Source: Alteromonadaceae bacterium 2753L.S.0a.02
GTDB lineage: Bacteria; Pseudomonadota; Gammaproteobacteria; Pseudomonadales; Cellvibrionaceae
Direction of reading: 5' to 3'
Length of the DNA stretch: 64,000 nt
Assembly: GCA_007827375.1 (NCBI GenBank)
Contig: VISH01000002.1
Span: forward strand, 1,265,001 to 1,329,000
In this document: piece after piece, positions 41,455 to 49,766 of the stretch
Layout: each line of letters opens with the position of its first letter
Position numbering within the stretch: the stretch's first letter is position 1
Program-made: the position numbers and the translations under genes
Notes under the pieces: model-generated
Databases searched by the model: none
Told to the model about the DNA's origin: nothing
The model's input: the letters and a program-made list of their open reading frames with translations, nothing else

Positions 41455-43245
41455 ATGCGCAGTGTGTACTGTGGCGTTTTAACAGCTGCAAATATAGGTG
41501 AAGAGGTAACTCTTTGTGGGTGGGTAGATCGGCGTCGGGATCACGGCGGTGTGGTCTTTGTCGATTTACGTGATCGTGATGGCATTGTCCAGGTGGTTTT
41601 TGACCCTGATGCAGAAGAGAATTTTGCGCTGGCTGACAAGGTCCGTCCAGAGTATGTATTGCAGGTTGTGGGAAAGGTGCGCGCGCGCAGTGAAGCGACT
41701 GTTAACCCCAATATGGCAACTGGAGAGGTTGAGGTCTACGGGACCGCGTTAAAAATTCTAAACACGGCTGAAACACCTCCCTTTCAGCTGGATTCTTACA
41801 CCAGCGTTGGTGAAGATGTGCGTTTGCGTTATCGCTACCTAGATTTGCGACGCAAAGATATGCAACACAATTTACGTTTCCGTTCCAAAGTTACCAACGC
41901 GATTCGCAATTATCTAGATGATAACGGTTTTCTCGATATTGAAACGCCTATTCTCACTCGCGCCACGCCTGAAGGTGCGCGCGATTATTTGGTGCCTTCG
42001 CGCACTCATGAGAGTAAATTTTTTGCGTTACCGCAATCTCCCCAGTTGTTTAAGCAATTGTTAATGGTTTCCGGCTTCGACCGCTACTACCAGATTGCCA
42101 AGTGTTTTCGCGATGAAGATTTGCGAGCTGATCGGCAGCCTGAATTTACGCAAATTGATATCGAGACCTCCTTTATGGATGAAGAGCAGATCATGTCGGT
42201 TACCGAAGGCATGATTCGCAGTTTGTTCAGTGAGCTCAAAGGCGTCGAACTGGGTGAATTTCCTCGTATGCCTTACTCTGAAGCTATGGAAAAGTACGGA
42301 TCCGACAAACCTGACCTGCGAATTCCTCTGGAGATGATCGAAATTAAAGATCTGATGAAAGACGTGGAGTTTAAAGTTTTTTCAGGCCCCGCGAACGACC
42401 CTAAGGGTCGTGTGACCGCGATGAAAGTACCACGCGGTGGTGAAATTCCCCGTAAAAAAATTGATGCATACACAAAATTCGTCTCAATCTATGGTGCGAA
42501 AGGTTTGGCTTATATCAAAGTCAACGATAAAGATGATCTTGAAAACGGGTTGCAATCTCCAATCGTAAAATTTTTACCTGCAGAAGTCTGCAAAGCCATT
42601 TTAGAGCGAGTGGAAGCCGAAAATGGCGATCTAATTTTCTTTGGGGCAGACAGTTACAAGGTGGTTAGTGAAGCCTTGGGCGCTCTGCGTTGTAAGCTTG
42701 GCGAAGATCTCGCGCTTTACACTTGTGATTGGGCGCCGTTGTGGGTGGTTGACTTCCCGATGTTCGAAGAGACCGATGAAGGTGGTTTGACCGCTCTGCA
42801 TCATCCCTTTACTGCGCCTTCCTGTTCGCCTCAGGAATTGCAAGACAACCCAGCGACTGCATTATCGCGCGCATACGATATGGTGCTGAATGGAACTGAG
42901 TTGGGCGGTGGCTCGATTCGTATTCACGATCAATCCATGCAGCAGGCGGTATTTAAAATATTGGGCATTGCCCCGGAAGAGCAGCGTGAGAAATTTGGCT
43001 TTTTACTCGATGCATTAAAATACGGTGCTCCGCCTCATGGTGGTTTGGCTTTTGGCTTGGATCGCTTAATTATGTTGATGACTGGTTCCGATTCGATTCG
43101 AGATGTAATCGCGTTCCCGAAAACTCAAACCGCAGCCTGTGTTATGACTGATGCTCCAGGTGCTGTCGATACAAAACAGCTCCAGGAACTGCATATTCGT
43201 TTGCGCAGCAAACCCCAGCAGCCTGAAAAGGCCGAAGAAAAATAA
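41455..43245 (+). CDS. aspS: Aspartyl-tRNA synthetase
   Basis: This 596-residue enzyme has the N-terminal OB-fold anticodon domain (LCGWVDRRRDHGGVVFVDLRDRDG), class II motif 1 around FLDIETPILTRATPEGARDYLVPSR, motif 2 QIAKCFRDEDLRADRQPEFTQIDIE, the bacterial GAD insertion (about 290-420), and motif 3 GLAFGLDRLIMLM. It charges tRNA-Asp in the cytoplasm. A ribosome-binding site AGGAAA precedes ATG 41455. The yebC gene follows after 24 bp. Confidence 0.97.
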   Translation: MRSVYCGVLTAANIGEEVTLCGWVDRRRDHGGVVFVDLRDRDGIVQVVFDPDAEENFALADKVRPEYVLQVVGKVRARSEATVNPNMATGEVEVYGTALKILNTAETPPFQLDSYTSVGEDVRLRYRYLDLRRKDMQHNLRFRSKVTNAIRNYLDDNGFLDIETPILTRATPEGARDYLVPSRTHESKFFALPQSPQLFKQLLMVSGFDRYYQIAKCFRDEDLRADRQPEFTQIDIETSFMDEEQIMSVTEGMIRSLFSELKGVELGEFPRMPYSEAMEKYGSDKPDLRIPLEMIEIKDLMKDVEFKVFSGPANDPKGRVTAMKVPRGGEIPRKKIDAYTKFVSIYGAKGLAYIKVNDKDDLENGLQSPIVKFLPAEVCKAILERVEAENGDLIFFGADSYKVVSEALGALRCKLGEDLALYTCDWAPLWVVDFPMFEETDEGGLTALHHPFTAPSCSPQELQDNPATALSRAYDMVLNGTELGGGSIRIHDQSMQQAVFKILGIAPEEQREKFGFLLDALKYGAPPHGGLAFGLDRLIMLMTGSDSIRDVIAFPKTQTAACVMTDAPGAVDTKQLQELHIRLRSKPQQPEKAEEK

Positions 43246-43269
43246 CGGCAAGGTTAAAAATAATCAGCT

Positions 43270-44010
43270 ATGGCAGGTCACAGCAAATGGGCGAACACCC
43301 GGCATCGCAAGGCTGCTCAAGATGCTAAGCGGGCGAAAATCTTTACCAAAATTATTCGCGAATTAACTGTCGCCGCGAAGTCGGGTGGGGCTCCGGAAGA
43401 TAATCCTAAATTGCGGGCAACAATTGATAAAGCGTTGTCTGCAAATATGAAACGCGACACCATCGATAAAGCCATAGCCCGAGGTCTTGGTGGTGGCGAT
43501 GGCGAAAGCTACGACGAAATAACTTACGAAGGCTATGGGGTAGGTGGCGTTGCTGTCATGGTGGAGTGTCTCACCGACAACCGTAATAGAACCGTATCGG
43601 AAGTGCGCCATGCGTTCAGTAAACGTGGCGGCAATTTGGGAACCGATGGCTCAGTCGCGTATCTTTTCGAGCGAAAAGGGCAGATACAATTCGACGTGGG
43701 CGTCGACGAAGACAAGATTATGGAGGTTGCACTAGAAGCGGGTGCTGAAGATATCGCCAGCAATGTTGATGGTTCGGTTGATGTGACTACAGCATTTGAA
43801 GATTATTTCACCGTGAAAGAGGCAATGGTCGCTGCTGGTTTGCAACCCGTTAATGCAGAAACCACCATGGTGGCCTCTACGGATGTGCCCATTACCACTC
43901 AGGAAGACGCCGATAAAACTTTGGCGCTGATCGACATGCTGGAAGATCTGGATGACGTGCAAAACGTGTATACCAATGCCGATATTCCCGATGAATTTCT
44001 TGGCGAGTAA
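43270..44010 (+). CDS. yebC: YebC/PmpR family regulatory protein
   Basis: This 246-residue protein begins MAGHSKWANTRHRKAAQDAKRAKIFTK, the signature of the YebC/PmpR family, and has normal length. Members bind DNA as regulators or help ribosomes at proline-rich stretches. The second residue group AGHSKWANT has T where HSKWANI is most usual. In many relatives ruvCAB follows; here alr follows instead, 90 bp downstream. Confidence 0.96.
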   Translation: MAGHSKWANTRHRKAAQDAKRAKIFTKIIRELTVAAKSGGAPEDNPKLRATIDKALSANMKRDTIDKAIARGLGGGDGESYDEITYEGYGVGGVAVMVECLTDNRNRTVSEVRHAFSKRGGNLGTDGSVAYLFERKGQIQFDVGVDEDKIMEVALEAGAEDIASNVDGSVDVTTAFEDYFTVKEAMVAAGLQPVNAETTMVASTDVPITTQEDADKTLALIDMLEDLDDVQNVYTNADIPDEFLGE

Positions 44011-44100
44011 TTTAAATGTCGCATCGTTTCGCCGGTGACATTCCCCTAGACAGGTTTCGTGCAGTATGATCTGCAATTTTTGCGGTTAACCGGATAGCGC

Positions 44101-45261
44101 GTGACTCACACCTTAACTATTAATCTTGCGTCAATCGCCCACAATTGGCGAACTTTAAATACCCAGCTGGCGTCGGGTGTTGATTGCGGCGCAGTCGTCA
44201 AAGCAGATGCTTACGGCCTGGGTATGGATAAAGTAATACCTGCACTTTATTTTTCAGGCTGCCGAAGCTTTTATGTGGCCAACCTTGACGAAGCGCTTCA
44301 GACGCAATCGGTTTTACAGTCTACCTCCAATAATGCGCTGGGTAGTAGTGCGGTTGGCAATTCGAAAATCATTGTCTTATCCGGTTGTGCCCCTGGTGAG
44401 GAGCAAGATTTTATAGAAAATTCTATTATTCCGGTGATCGTTAGTGAGCCGATGCTGCAGCGGTGGCTGCAGGCTACCCGCCAAAAAAAAGCCGTAGCAG
44501 CTCTTAAGATAAATACCGGAATGGGGCGCTTAGGCTTGGAGCTGGAAGAATTTCTGCGATTGTTTGAAGAGCCTGGACTGCTGACTTGTGCTGGTATTGA
44601 AGTGCTGATGAGTCACCTTGCGTGTGCCGATGAACCTGGCCACCCGCTAAATGGTCAACAGTTGCAACGTTTTTCACAGGCGTTGTCACAGATACAAAAG
44701 ATCGATCCAGCAGTGCGTGGTTGTTTGGCGAATTCTTCGGGAATTTGTTTGGGGCCGGAATACCACTTTGATGCGGTTCGCCCGGGCATTGGCTTATATG
44801 GCGGCTTTTCTCAAATGGAAGATTTGGGCGTGGCATTGCAGGAAGTTGTGAGTTTGCATTTACCTGTAGTACAAACCCGAAATCTCCCTGCGGGGGAAAG
44901 TGTCGGATACGGCGCGACGCGGCATTTTAGTCAAACCGCGAAACTCGCTATTGTCGCTGGAGGTTATGCTGACGGCTTATTTCGTTCATTGAGCAACAGA
45001 GGTGCAAGTTGGGTGGCCGATCCCAACGGAGAAGGAGGTTGGCTTGCGCCTATTGTCGGACGTATTTCGATGGACACCACAATAGTAGACATTTCTGCCG
45101 TTCCGGAAGGTGTTGTTCATGAAGGTGCCCGTCTGGAATTTATTGGGCCGCACCTGTCCGTTGAAAATATTGCGAAAGCCGCCGGCACTGTTAGCTACGA
45201 GGTGCTTACGTCTTTGGGGGCGCGTTATAATAGGCACTACTTGGCTGGGGAAATTTCGTGA
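44101..45261 (+). CDS. alr: Alanine racemase
   Basis: This 386-residue PLP enzyme starts at GTG 44101 and has Lys34 in AVVKADAYGLG, which binds PLP, and the second catalytic residue, a tyrosine, in GESVGYGATRHF (about 268). It converts L-alanine to D-alanine for peptidoglycan. A segment of about ten extra residues (STSNNALGSSAVGNS) follows strand 3. It overlaps birA by 4 bp (GTGA), so the two are translationally coupled. Confidence 0.95.
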   Translation: MTHTLTINLASIAHNWRTLNTQLASGVDCGAVVKADAYGLGMDKVIPALYFSGCRSFYVANLDEALQTQSVLQSTSNNALGSSAVGNSKIIVLSGCAPGEEQDFIENSIIPVIVSEPMLQRWLQATRQKKAVAALKINTGMGRLGLELEEFLRLFEEPGLLTCAGIEVLMSHLACADEPGHPLNGQQLQRFSQALSQIQKIDPAVRGCLANSSGICLGPEYHFDAVRPGIGLYGGFSQMEDLGVALQEVVSLHLPVVQTRNLPAGESVGYGATRHFSQTAKLAIVAGGYADGLFRSLSNRGASWVADPNGEGGWLAPIVGRISMDTTIVDISAVPEGVVHEGARLEFIGPHLSVENIAKAAGTVSYEVLTSLGARYNRHYLAGEIS

Positions 45262-46244
45262 ATGACACGCAGCACAAACTGTTGCAATGCCTCGCTGACG
45301 GAGATTTCCATTCTGGCGAAGAATTGGGTGCTGCTGCCGGTGTAAGCCGGTCAGCTGTTTGGAAACAGCTTCAGTCAATGCAGGATTGGGGTATTTTACT
45401 TGAAGCGCAAAAGTCTCGTGGCTACCGTATTGTTGGCGGTTTACAGCTTCTGAATAGCAAAAAAATAGAGGCTGCGCTGTCAGGCACTGCAAAGTCGCTA
45501 ATGGCTAGCCTGAATTTGTACAACGAAGTTGAATCCACTAATGGCGCTTTGATGGCGGCTATTACTCGTGGTGAAAATGTGCACGGTCAAGTGTGCAGTG
45601 CTGAAAGACAAACTGCCGGTCGGGGCAGGCGCGGTAGGGTTTGGCAAAGTCCTTTCGGTTGCAATCTTTACTTTTCCATTGCGTGGCGTTTCGATCAGGG
45701 CATTGCCGCTATGGAAGGGCTGAGTCTTGCTGTAGGTGTTGCACTTTGTCGCACCCTAGCAAAACTCGGATACTCTGGCATTCAGCTCAAGTGGCCCAAT
45801 GACCTCCTGGTTGAGTCTCGAAAATTGGGTGGTATATTGCTTGAAATCGCCGGTGATGTCAGTGGCGATTGTTTCGTTGTTGTAGGCATCGGGTTGAATA
45901 TTGCGATGCCGGCCAGTCAAGCCGAGAGCATCGAACAGCCGTACACAGATTTGTCCGCTCTCGAAAACCCCGCAGTTGTCGAGCGAAATACCTTGTTCGC
46001 CGAATTCCTCAATGAACTACTGCCGATGTTAGAGAGCTATCAGAAGCTGCGCTTTGGCGCCTACCGAGAGGAATGGTTGGCGTTGAGTGCTCATGCTGGG
46101 AAAAAGGTTGTCCTGGTCTCTGGAGCGCGTGAGGTTATTGGGCGAGCATTGGGGGTTTCCGAAACTGGCGGCTTGCTATTGGATGTGGATGGCGAACAGC
46201 GTGAATTCGTGGGTGGTGAGCTGAGTTTGCGGGCTATAGCGTGA
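45258..46244 (+). CDS. birA: Biotin-[acetyl-CoA-carboxylase] ligase and biotin repressor
   Basis: This 328-residue protein starts at a GTG overlapping the alr stop. It has an N-terminal winged-helix domain (GVSRSAVWKQLQSMQDWGI), the catalytic core with ESTNGALM, the biotinyl-AMP loop AGRGRRGRVWQSPFG and LKWPNDLL, and a C-terminal SH3-like cap. It biotinylates acetyl-CoA carboxylase carrier protein and, through the helix-turn-helix, can repress biotin genes. It overlaps coaX by 4 bp. Confidence 0.95.
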   Translation: MNDTQHKLLQCLADGDFHSGEELGAAAGVSRSAVWKQLQSMQDWGILLEAQKSRGYRIVGGLQLLNSKKIEAALSGTAKSLMASLNLYNEVESTNGALMAAITRGENVHGQVCSAERQTAGRGRRGRVWQSPFGCNLYFSIAWRFDQGIAAMEGLSLAVGVALCRTLAKLGYSGIQLKWPNDLLVESRKLGGILLEIAGDVSGDCFVVVGIGLNIAMPASQAESIEQPYTDLSALENPAVVERNTLFAEFLNELLPMLESYQKLRFGAYREEWLALSAHAGKKVVLVSGAREVIGRALGVSETGGLLLDVDGEQREFVGGELSLRAIA

Positions 46245-46993
46245 AATTGCTGATCGATATCGGCAACAGCCGAATCAAGTGGTGGATATACGATACGCCC
46301 TTTGAGGGTGCCTCGCTCCATAGCAAAGCCGATAAAATGATTGCAGACATTTGTGACGCCCAAGACGTCGCTGGGCGAATAGAGCAGATTAGAGTGGCTT
46401 CGGTCGCCAAATCCGAACTGCTTGTCGCAATCATTCAACGCCTGCTCGATAAAATACCTGTCAGTGTTGTAACAGCGGAGGTTGAAGCTGAGCGAGCAGG
46501 GCTAAAGGTGGCGTACCAAAATTTGGAAATGCTAGGGGTAGATCGTTGGCTTGCTATGCTGGCTGCTTTCAATGTTTTTGGTGCTAGCGGTTGTGTTGTA
46601 ATTGATGCAGGCAGTGCACTTACCGCCGATTTTGTGACCGGAGCAGGTGCACACAAGGGCGGATTGATACTGCCTGGGGTTCAAACCATGGCAAAAGCCT
46701 TGTTTGCCAATACGCGCGGTGTAGCTGTCGAGTCGTTAACTCTGCCGCAGACGTGGCAGCCTGGCTGCGATACGCTGTCATGCGTTGAACAGGGTGTCAC
46801 GGCCGCTTTTCGCGGCCTGCTCATGGAGATTCAGCGATACACACGTGCCTCGCTTTCAGGAGCCGAGGTTGAGCCTGCTATAGTGGTAACAGGCGGAGAC
46901 GCTGAATGGTTTGTGACCGCATTCAACGGGAAAGCACTGTATGAGCCTCGCTTGGTGCTGAAGGGGCTCATGTTACTGGATGAAAAACAATAA
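46241..46993 (+). CDS. coaX: Type III pantothenate kinase
   Basis: This 250-residue protein starts at GTG 46241, overlapping birA. It has the ASKHA-fold motifs of CoaX: LLIDIGNSRIKWW (phosphate 1), GVDRWLAMLAAF and VIDAGSALTADFV (phosphate 2 and catalytic Asp). It phosphorylates pantothenate as the first step to coenzyme A and is not inhibited by CoA, unlike the type I enzyme. The birA-coaX-SPOR order is that of pseudomonads. Confidence 0.95.
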   Translation: MKLLIDIGNSRIKWWIYDTPFEGASLHSKADKMIADICDAQDVAGRIEQIRVASVAKSELLVAIIQRLLDKIPVSVVTAEVEAERAGLKVAYQNLEMLGVDRWLAMLAAFNVFGASGCVVIDAGSALTADFVTGAGAHKGGLILPGVQTMAKALFANTRGVAVESLTLPQTWQPGCDTLSCVEQGVTAAFRGLLMEIQRYTRASLSGAEVEPAIVVTGGDAEWFVTAFNGKALYEPRLVLKGLMLLDEKQ

Positions 46994-47051
46994 TAGATAA
47001 CGTTGCCGCAATAACCGGACGTTGCCACTTAAAGCGGGGGCCTGACATCGA

Positions 47052-47759
47052 ATGCGAGGGATCTTTGTAACGCTGCTGGCGGTGAATGTGCTGCTCCTTG
47101 TTTGGGGGTTCATTGCCCGTGAACCCGCAGTGGTAGAGCTGGCTCCAATTAAAGCGTTTAAATACGGCGGTGTAGCAAAGTTGGAGCTTCTATCTGAAGC
47201 GAGTGGTGTAAATCCTCCTGTTTCACTGCAGAGGTCTACTGCTATCGATCAACCTCCTACAGTAGATAGTCTCCAAGATAACAAGCCCCTTTGCGAAATG
47301 GTCGGTGTGTTCAAGGATCAGGAGCAGGCGGGTTTGTTGCTGGAACGGCTTGAGGCAATCGACATAGTTGCGGAAATAAAAGAAGTTGAGTTGCCGGCCG
47401 GTTCTCGCTATCAAATATATTTGCCGCCCGCACCCTCACGCAAAGCCGCACTGAGAAAGCTTACCGAGTTACAGGCGAAAAAAGTGGATAGCTACATCAT
47501 TCCCAAAGGCAATCTCGAAAATGGTATTTCGCTTGGCATGTTCAGTCAGGAAGTGCTTGCGAAGGACCATCTCAAGAAGATGCAAGGAATTGGCCTCGAG
47601 CCCAAAATGAATGTTATCGAACGCACCTATTGGGAAATATGGGTCATGTTGGCGCCGGGAGAAGGTAAAAAAATGAGCAGTTTAGCCTGGTCTCGGGTGC
47701 TTGAGGGCTTGAATGACATCGAACGACGACAAAATTTTTGTTTAGATGTTGCTTCGTAG
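47052..47759 (+). CDS. SPOR-domain membrane protein
   Basis: This 235-residue protein has an N-terminal membrane anchor (about 4-21) and a periplasmic region with a SPOR-like fold: CEMVGVFKDQEQAGLLLERLEAIDI (about 76-105) and a second similar unit GISLGMFSQEVLAKDHLKKMQGIGL (about 158-185). SPOR domains bind septal peptidoglycan lacking stem peptides. The gene is placed as in Pseudomonas, between coaX and the tRNA cluster. Its precise role is unknown. Confidence 0.82.
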   Translation: MRGIFVTLLAVNVLLLVWGFIAREPAVVELAPIKAFKYGGVAKLELLSEASGVNPPVSLQRSTAIDQPPTVDSLQDNKPLCEMVGVFKDQEQAGLLLERLEAIDIVAEIKEVELPAGSRYQIYLPPAPSRKAALRKLTELQAKKVDSYIIPKGNLENGISLGMFSQEVLAKDHLKKMQGIGLEPKMNVIERTYWEIWVMLAPGEGKKMSSLAWSRVLEGLNDIERRQNFCLDVAS

Positions 47760-47777
47760 GACAACTTTCACTAGAAT
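47749..47777 (+). promoter_or_regulatory. Probable promoter of the tRNA cluster
   Basis: TTGCTT (47749-47754) and TAGAAT (47772-47777) are separated by 17 bp. The GC-rich CCCGCC directly after the -10 is the discriminator type seen in stringently controlled stable-RNA promoters. The -35 overlaps the end of the SPOR gene. Confidence 0.5.
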
Positions 47778-47830
47778 CCCGCCTCCACGTTGAGGGACGC
47801 ACTTAAAACGCGCTTTTAATGTGGTTACGA

Positions 47831-47906
47831 GCTGGTGTAGCTCAGTTGGTAGAGCAGCTGACTTGTAATCAGCCGGTCGGGGGTTCGACTCCTCTCACCA
47901 GCTCCA
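47831..47906 (+). tRNA. tRNA-Thr (TGT)
   Basis: A complete cloverleaf can be drawn: acceptor GCTGGTG/CACCAGC, anticodon loop CTTGTAA with anticodon TGT, TTCGACTC T-loop region, and encoded CCA end. It is the first of five tRNA genes. Confidence 0.97.
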
Positions 47907-47931
47907 ATTGACTGAAAAGTCATGAAATTCC

Positions 47932-48015
47932 GCAGGGGTTCCCGAGTGGCCAAAGGGATCAGACTGTAAATCTGACGCGCAAGCTTCGGTGGTTCGAATC
48001 CACCCCCCTGCACCA
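47932..48015 (+). tRNA. tRNA-Tyr (GTA)
   Basis: An 84-base class II tRNA with acceptor GCAGGGG/CCCCTGC, anticodon loop CTGTAAA (GTA), a long variable arm, T-arm GGTGGTTCGAATCCACC, and encoded CCA. Its 3' 19 bases plus 19 downstream bases are repeated at 48170-48209. Confidence 0.97.
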
Positions 48016-48034
48016 TGTTTTGTAGTAGTAAGGT
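47997..48034 (+). repeat. Direct repeat copy 1: tRNA-Tyr 3' end plus flank
   Basis: These 38 bp comprise AATCCA, a run of six C, TGCACCA (the tRNA-Tyr 3' end) and 19 bp of flank (TGTTTTGTAGTAGTAAGGT). The second copy is at 48170-48209 and differs only in having eight C in the run. Confidence 0.95.
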
Positions 48035-48169
48035 AGTTGAGCTCGCGTAGTTTCGAAAGGATCTACGTTGGGGGTGGGTGAGAACCACCGCCTGGTTCGA
48101 CTCCCCGCGCAGCGGGGTGAGCGCCGGCTCTGCCGGCGACCCAAAGGGTGAGGGGCGTTAGCCCTGAAT
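48035..48169. other. 135-bp chain of six hairpins between the tRNA-Tyr repeats
   Basis: Six short inverted repeats follow one another: 48046-48067 (CGTAG/CTACG), 48073-48089 (GGTGG/CCACC), 48103-48117 (CCCCGC/GCGGGG), 48122-48138 (CGCCGGC/GCCGGCG), 48139-48149 (ACCC/GGGT), 48153-48164 (GGGC/GCCC). Several are joined by TGAG. A TTCGACTCC T-loop-like stretch (48096-48104) precedes the last four, as if they had been inserted into a copied tRNA-Tyr T-arm. No open reading frame or integrase is present. Confidence 0.75.
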
Positions 48170-48209
48170 AATCCACCCCCCCCTGCACCATGTTTTGTAG
48201 TAGTAAGGT
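48170..48209 (+). repeat. Direct repeat copy 2: tRNA-Tyr 3' end plus flank
   Basis: This is the second copy of the repeat at 47997-48034, identical apart from two additional C. It has a CCA end but no tRNA 5' half next to it, so it is not a functional tRNA gene. Confidence 0.95.
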
Positions 48210-48292
48210 CGTTAGTGTCTGCAGTCATTTAATGGTCTTTTGGTTTGCGGCGAGGCGTTGCAAACAAAGTCGCCCGTGGGGCAAATATACAG

Positions 48293-48366
<74 letters not shown>

Positions 48367-48416
48367 AGTAAGTTGTTCGCCCTCTGAGGGTTAGGCAAAC
48401 GAGAAGTGGTTGTTAA

Positions 48417-48492
48417 GCTCATGTAGCTCAGATGGTAGAGCACACCCTTGGTAAGGGTGAGGTCACCGGTTCAATTCCGGTCATGAGCTCCA
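48417..48492 (+). tRNA. tRNA-Thr (GGT)
   Basis: Acceptor GCTCATG/CATGAGC, anticodon loop CTTGGTA (GGT), T-arm ACCGGTTCAATTCCGGT and encoded CCA. In most gammaproteobacteria a tuf gene follows; here tRNA-Trp follows after 73 bp. Confidence 0.97.
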
Positions 48493-48521
48493 CATAAAAA
48501 GTGGCGTAATTGAGCGCAGCG

Positions 48522-48549
48522 AAGGTTGGTCCTATTGGCCAGCCTTTTT
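48522..48549 (+). terminator. Terminator between tRNA-Thr and tRNA-Trp genes
   Basis: AAGGTTGG (48522-48529) pairs with CCAGCCTT (48539-48546) with one G-T pair, followed by TTT. It lies where the tuf gene and its terminator are usually found. Confidence 0.65.
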
Positions 48550-48565
48550 GCATATATAAAGATAT

Positions 48566-48641
48566 AGGCCAGTAGTTCAATTGGTAGAGCGTCGGTCTCC
48601 AAAACCGAAAGTTGGGGGTTCGAGTCCCTCCTGGCCTGCCA
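48566..48641 (+). tRNA. tRNA-Trp (CCA)
   Basis: Acceptor AGGCCAG/CTGGCCT, anticodon loop CTCCAAA (CCA), T-arm GGGGGTTCGAGTCCCTC and encoded CCA. It lies 37 bp before secE, the normal place in pseudomonads. Confidence 0.97.
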
Positions 48642-48678
48642 TAATAAGGGCGCTAGACCCGGTTTAGCAGAGTAAGCT

Positions 48679-49050
48679 ATGAGTACGAAAGTCGAAGAAA
48701 CGCAGTTTACATTGGATTGGTTAAAGTGGTTGGTTGTTGGTGTGCTCGTTATTGGGGGCGCAGTTGCAAACTCCTATTATTCTTCGGACTTCGCACTTTA
48801 CCTTCGGGTGCTGGCGTTGCTGGCTGTTGGTGGCTTGGCGGCGTTTTTGGCTGTTAACACTGCCAAGGGGAGCGCTTTTTGGGATCTGCTTAAGGCCGCG
48901 CAGGTCGAAGTTCGCAAGGTTGTCTGGCCATCACGTCAGGAGACGACTCAAACTACGCTCATCGTTGCTGCGGTTGTGGTTGTGACTGCGATTGTCCTTT
49001 GGGGGCTAGATACTGGCCTGGGTTATTTGGCTTCTCTCATCATCGGATAA
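48679..49050 (+). CDS. secE: Preprotein translocase subunit SecE
   Basis: This 123-residue membrane protein has three helices (about 15-34, 40-58 and 91-121), the gammaproteobacterial form of SecE. The conserved amphipathic segment AQVEVRKVVWPSRQETTQT (about 74-92) clamps SecY. It stabilises the SecYEG channel in the inner membrane. nusG follows after 12 bp in one operon. Confidence 0.96.
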   Translation: MSTKVEETQFTLDWLKWLVVGVLVIGGAVANSYYSSDFALYLRVLALLAVGGLAAFLAVNTAKGSAFWDLLKAAQVEVRKVVWPSRQETTQTTLIVAAVVVVTAIVLWGLDTGLGYLASLIIG

Positions 49051-49062
49051 AGGTCTCTTTTA

Positions 49063-49596
49063 ATGTCCAAACGCTGGTACGTTGTTCACGCATACTCTGG
49101 ATATGAGAAAAAGGTTGCGAGCGCGCTGAAAGAGCGCATTGAGCTGCACGGTATGCAAGACAGCTTCGGAGAGGTGTTAGTGCCGACTGAAGAAGTCGTA
49201 GAAATGCGTGGTGGTCAAAAACGTAAGTCGGAACGTAAATTTTTTCCGGGTTATGTGCTGGTTCAGATGGAGTTGAACGACGAAGCTTGGCACTTGGTAA
49301 AAGAAACGCCTCGTGTTATGGGTTTTATCGGCGGTAAAGCAGACAAGCCGGCGCCTATCACTGATAAGGAAGCTGAGTTAATACTGCAGCGTGTGGATGA
49401 TTCAGCTGATAAACCCAAGCCCAAGACCTTGTTCGAGCCAGGTGAAATGGTGCGCGTAATCGATGGGCCGTTCAACGACTTTAATGGTGTTGTTGAAGAA
49501 GTAAATTATGAAAAGAGCCGGCTGCAGGTCGCGGTTCTTATATTTGGTCGTTCCACTCCCGTTGAGCTGGAGTTTGGCCAGGTTGAAAAGACCTGA
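49063..49596 (+). CDS. nusG: Transcription termination/antitermination protein NusG
   Basis: This 177-residue protein has an NGN domain (KRWYVVHAYSGYEKKVASAL; FFPGYVLVQM; PRVMGFIG) and a C-terminal KOW domain (EPGEMVRVIDGPFNDFNGVVEEV). It binds the RNA polymerase clamp, promotes elongation, and couples to Rho or to ribosomal protein S10. Length and placement after secE are standard. Confidence 0.98.
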   Translation: MSKRWYVVHAYSGYEKKVASALKERIELHGMQDSFGEVLVPTEEVVEMRGGQKRKSERKFFPGYVLVQMELNDEAWHLVKETPRVMGFIGGKADKPAPITDKEAELILQRVDDSADKPKPKTLFEPGEMVRVIDGPFNDFNGVVEEVNYEKSRLQVAVLIFGRSTPVELEFGQVEKT

Positions 49597-49623
49597 GTTA
49601 GCGAATTTTTCGCAAGTTTTTGT

Positions 49624-49655
49624 GCTCTCTCTCGTGAAAGCGGGGGAGGGCTTTT
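49624..49655 (+). terminator. Hairpin terminator after nusG
   Basis: GCTCTCTCTC (49624-49633) and GGGGGAGGGC (49642-49651) form a 10-bp stem with G-T pairs, followed by TTTT. It lies in the 170-bp gap that also contains the rplK leader and promoter. Confidence 0.65.
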
Positions 49656-49766
49656 CGCGTCTTATCAAAAGGCTGATACAGCCGTTTAATAAGTCAGGGG
49701 AGCCAGTGATAGACAGTATGCCACTGTTTTGAGGCGTTAACACCCAATTATGGGAGTAATCTAATT

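Noticed and set aside
47825..48228. Minus-strand open frames of 87 and 89 codons across the tRNA cluster
   Set aside because: They are antisense to tRNA-Thr and tRNA-Tyr, and their text (for example SRTPDRLITSQLLYQLSYTS) is the well-known spurious translation of tRNA complement strands.
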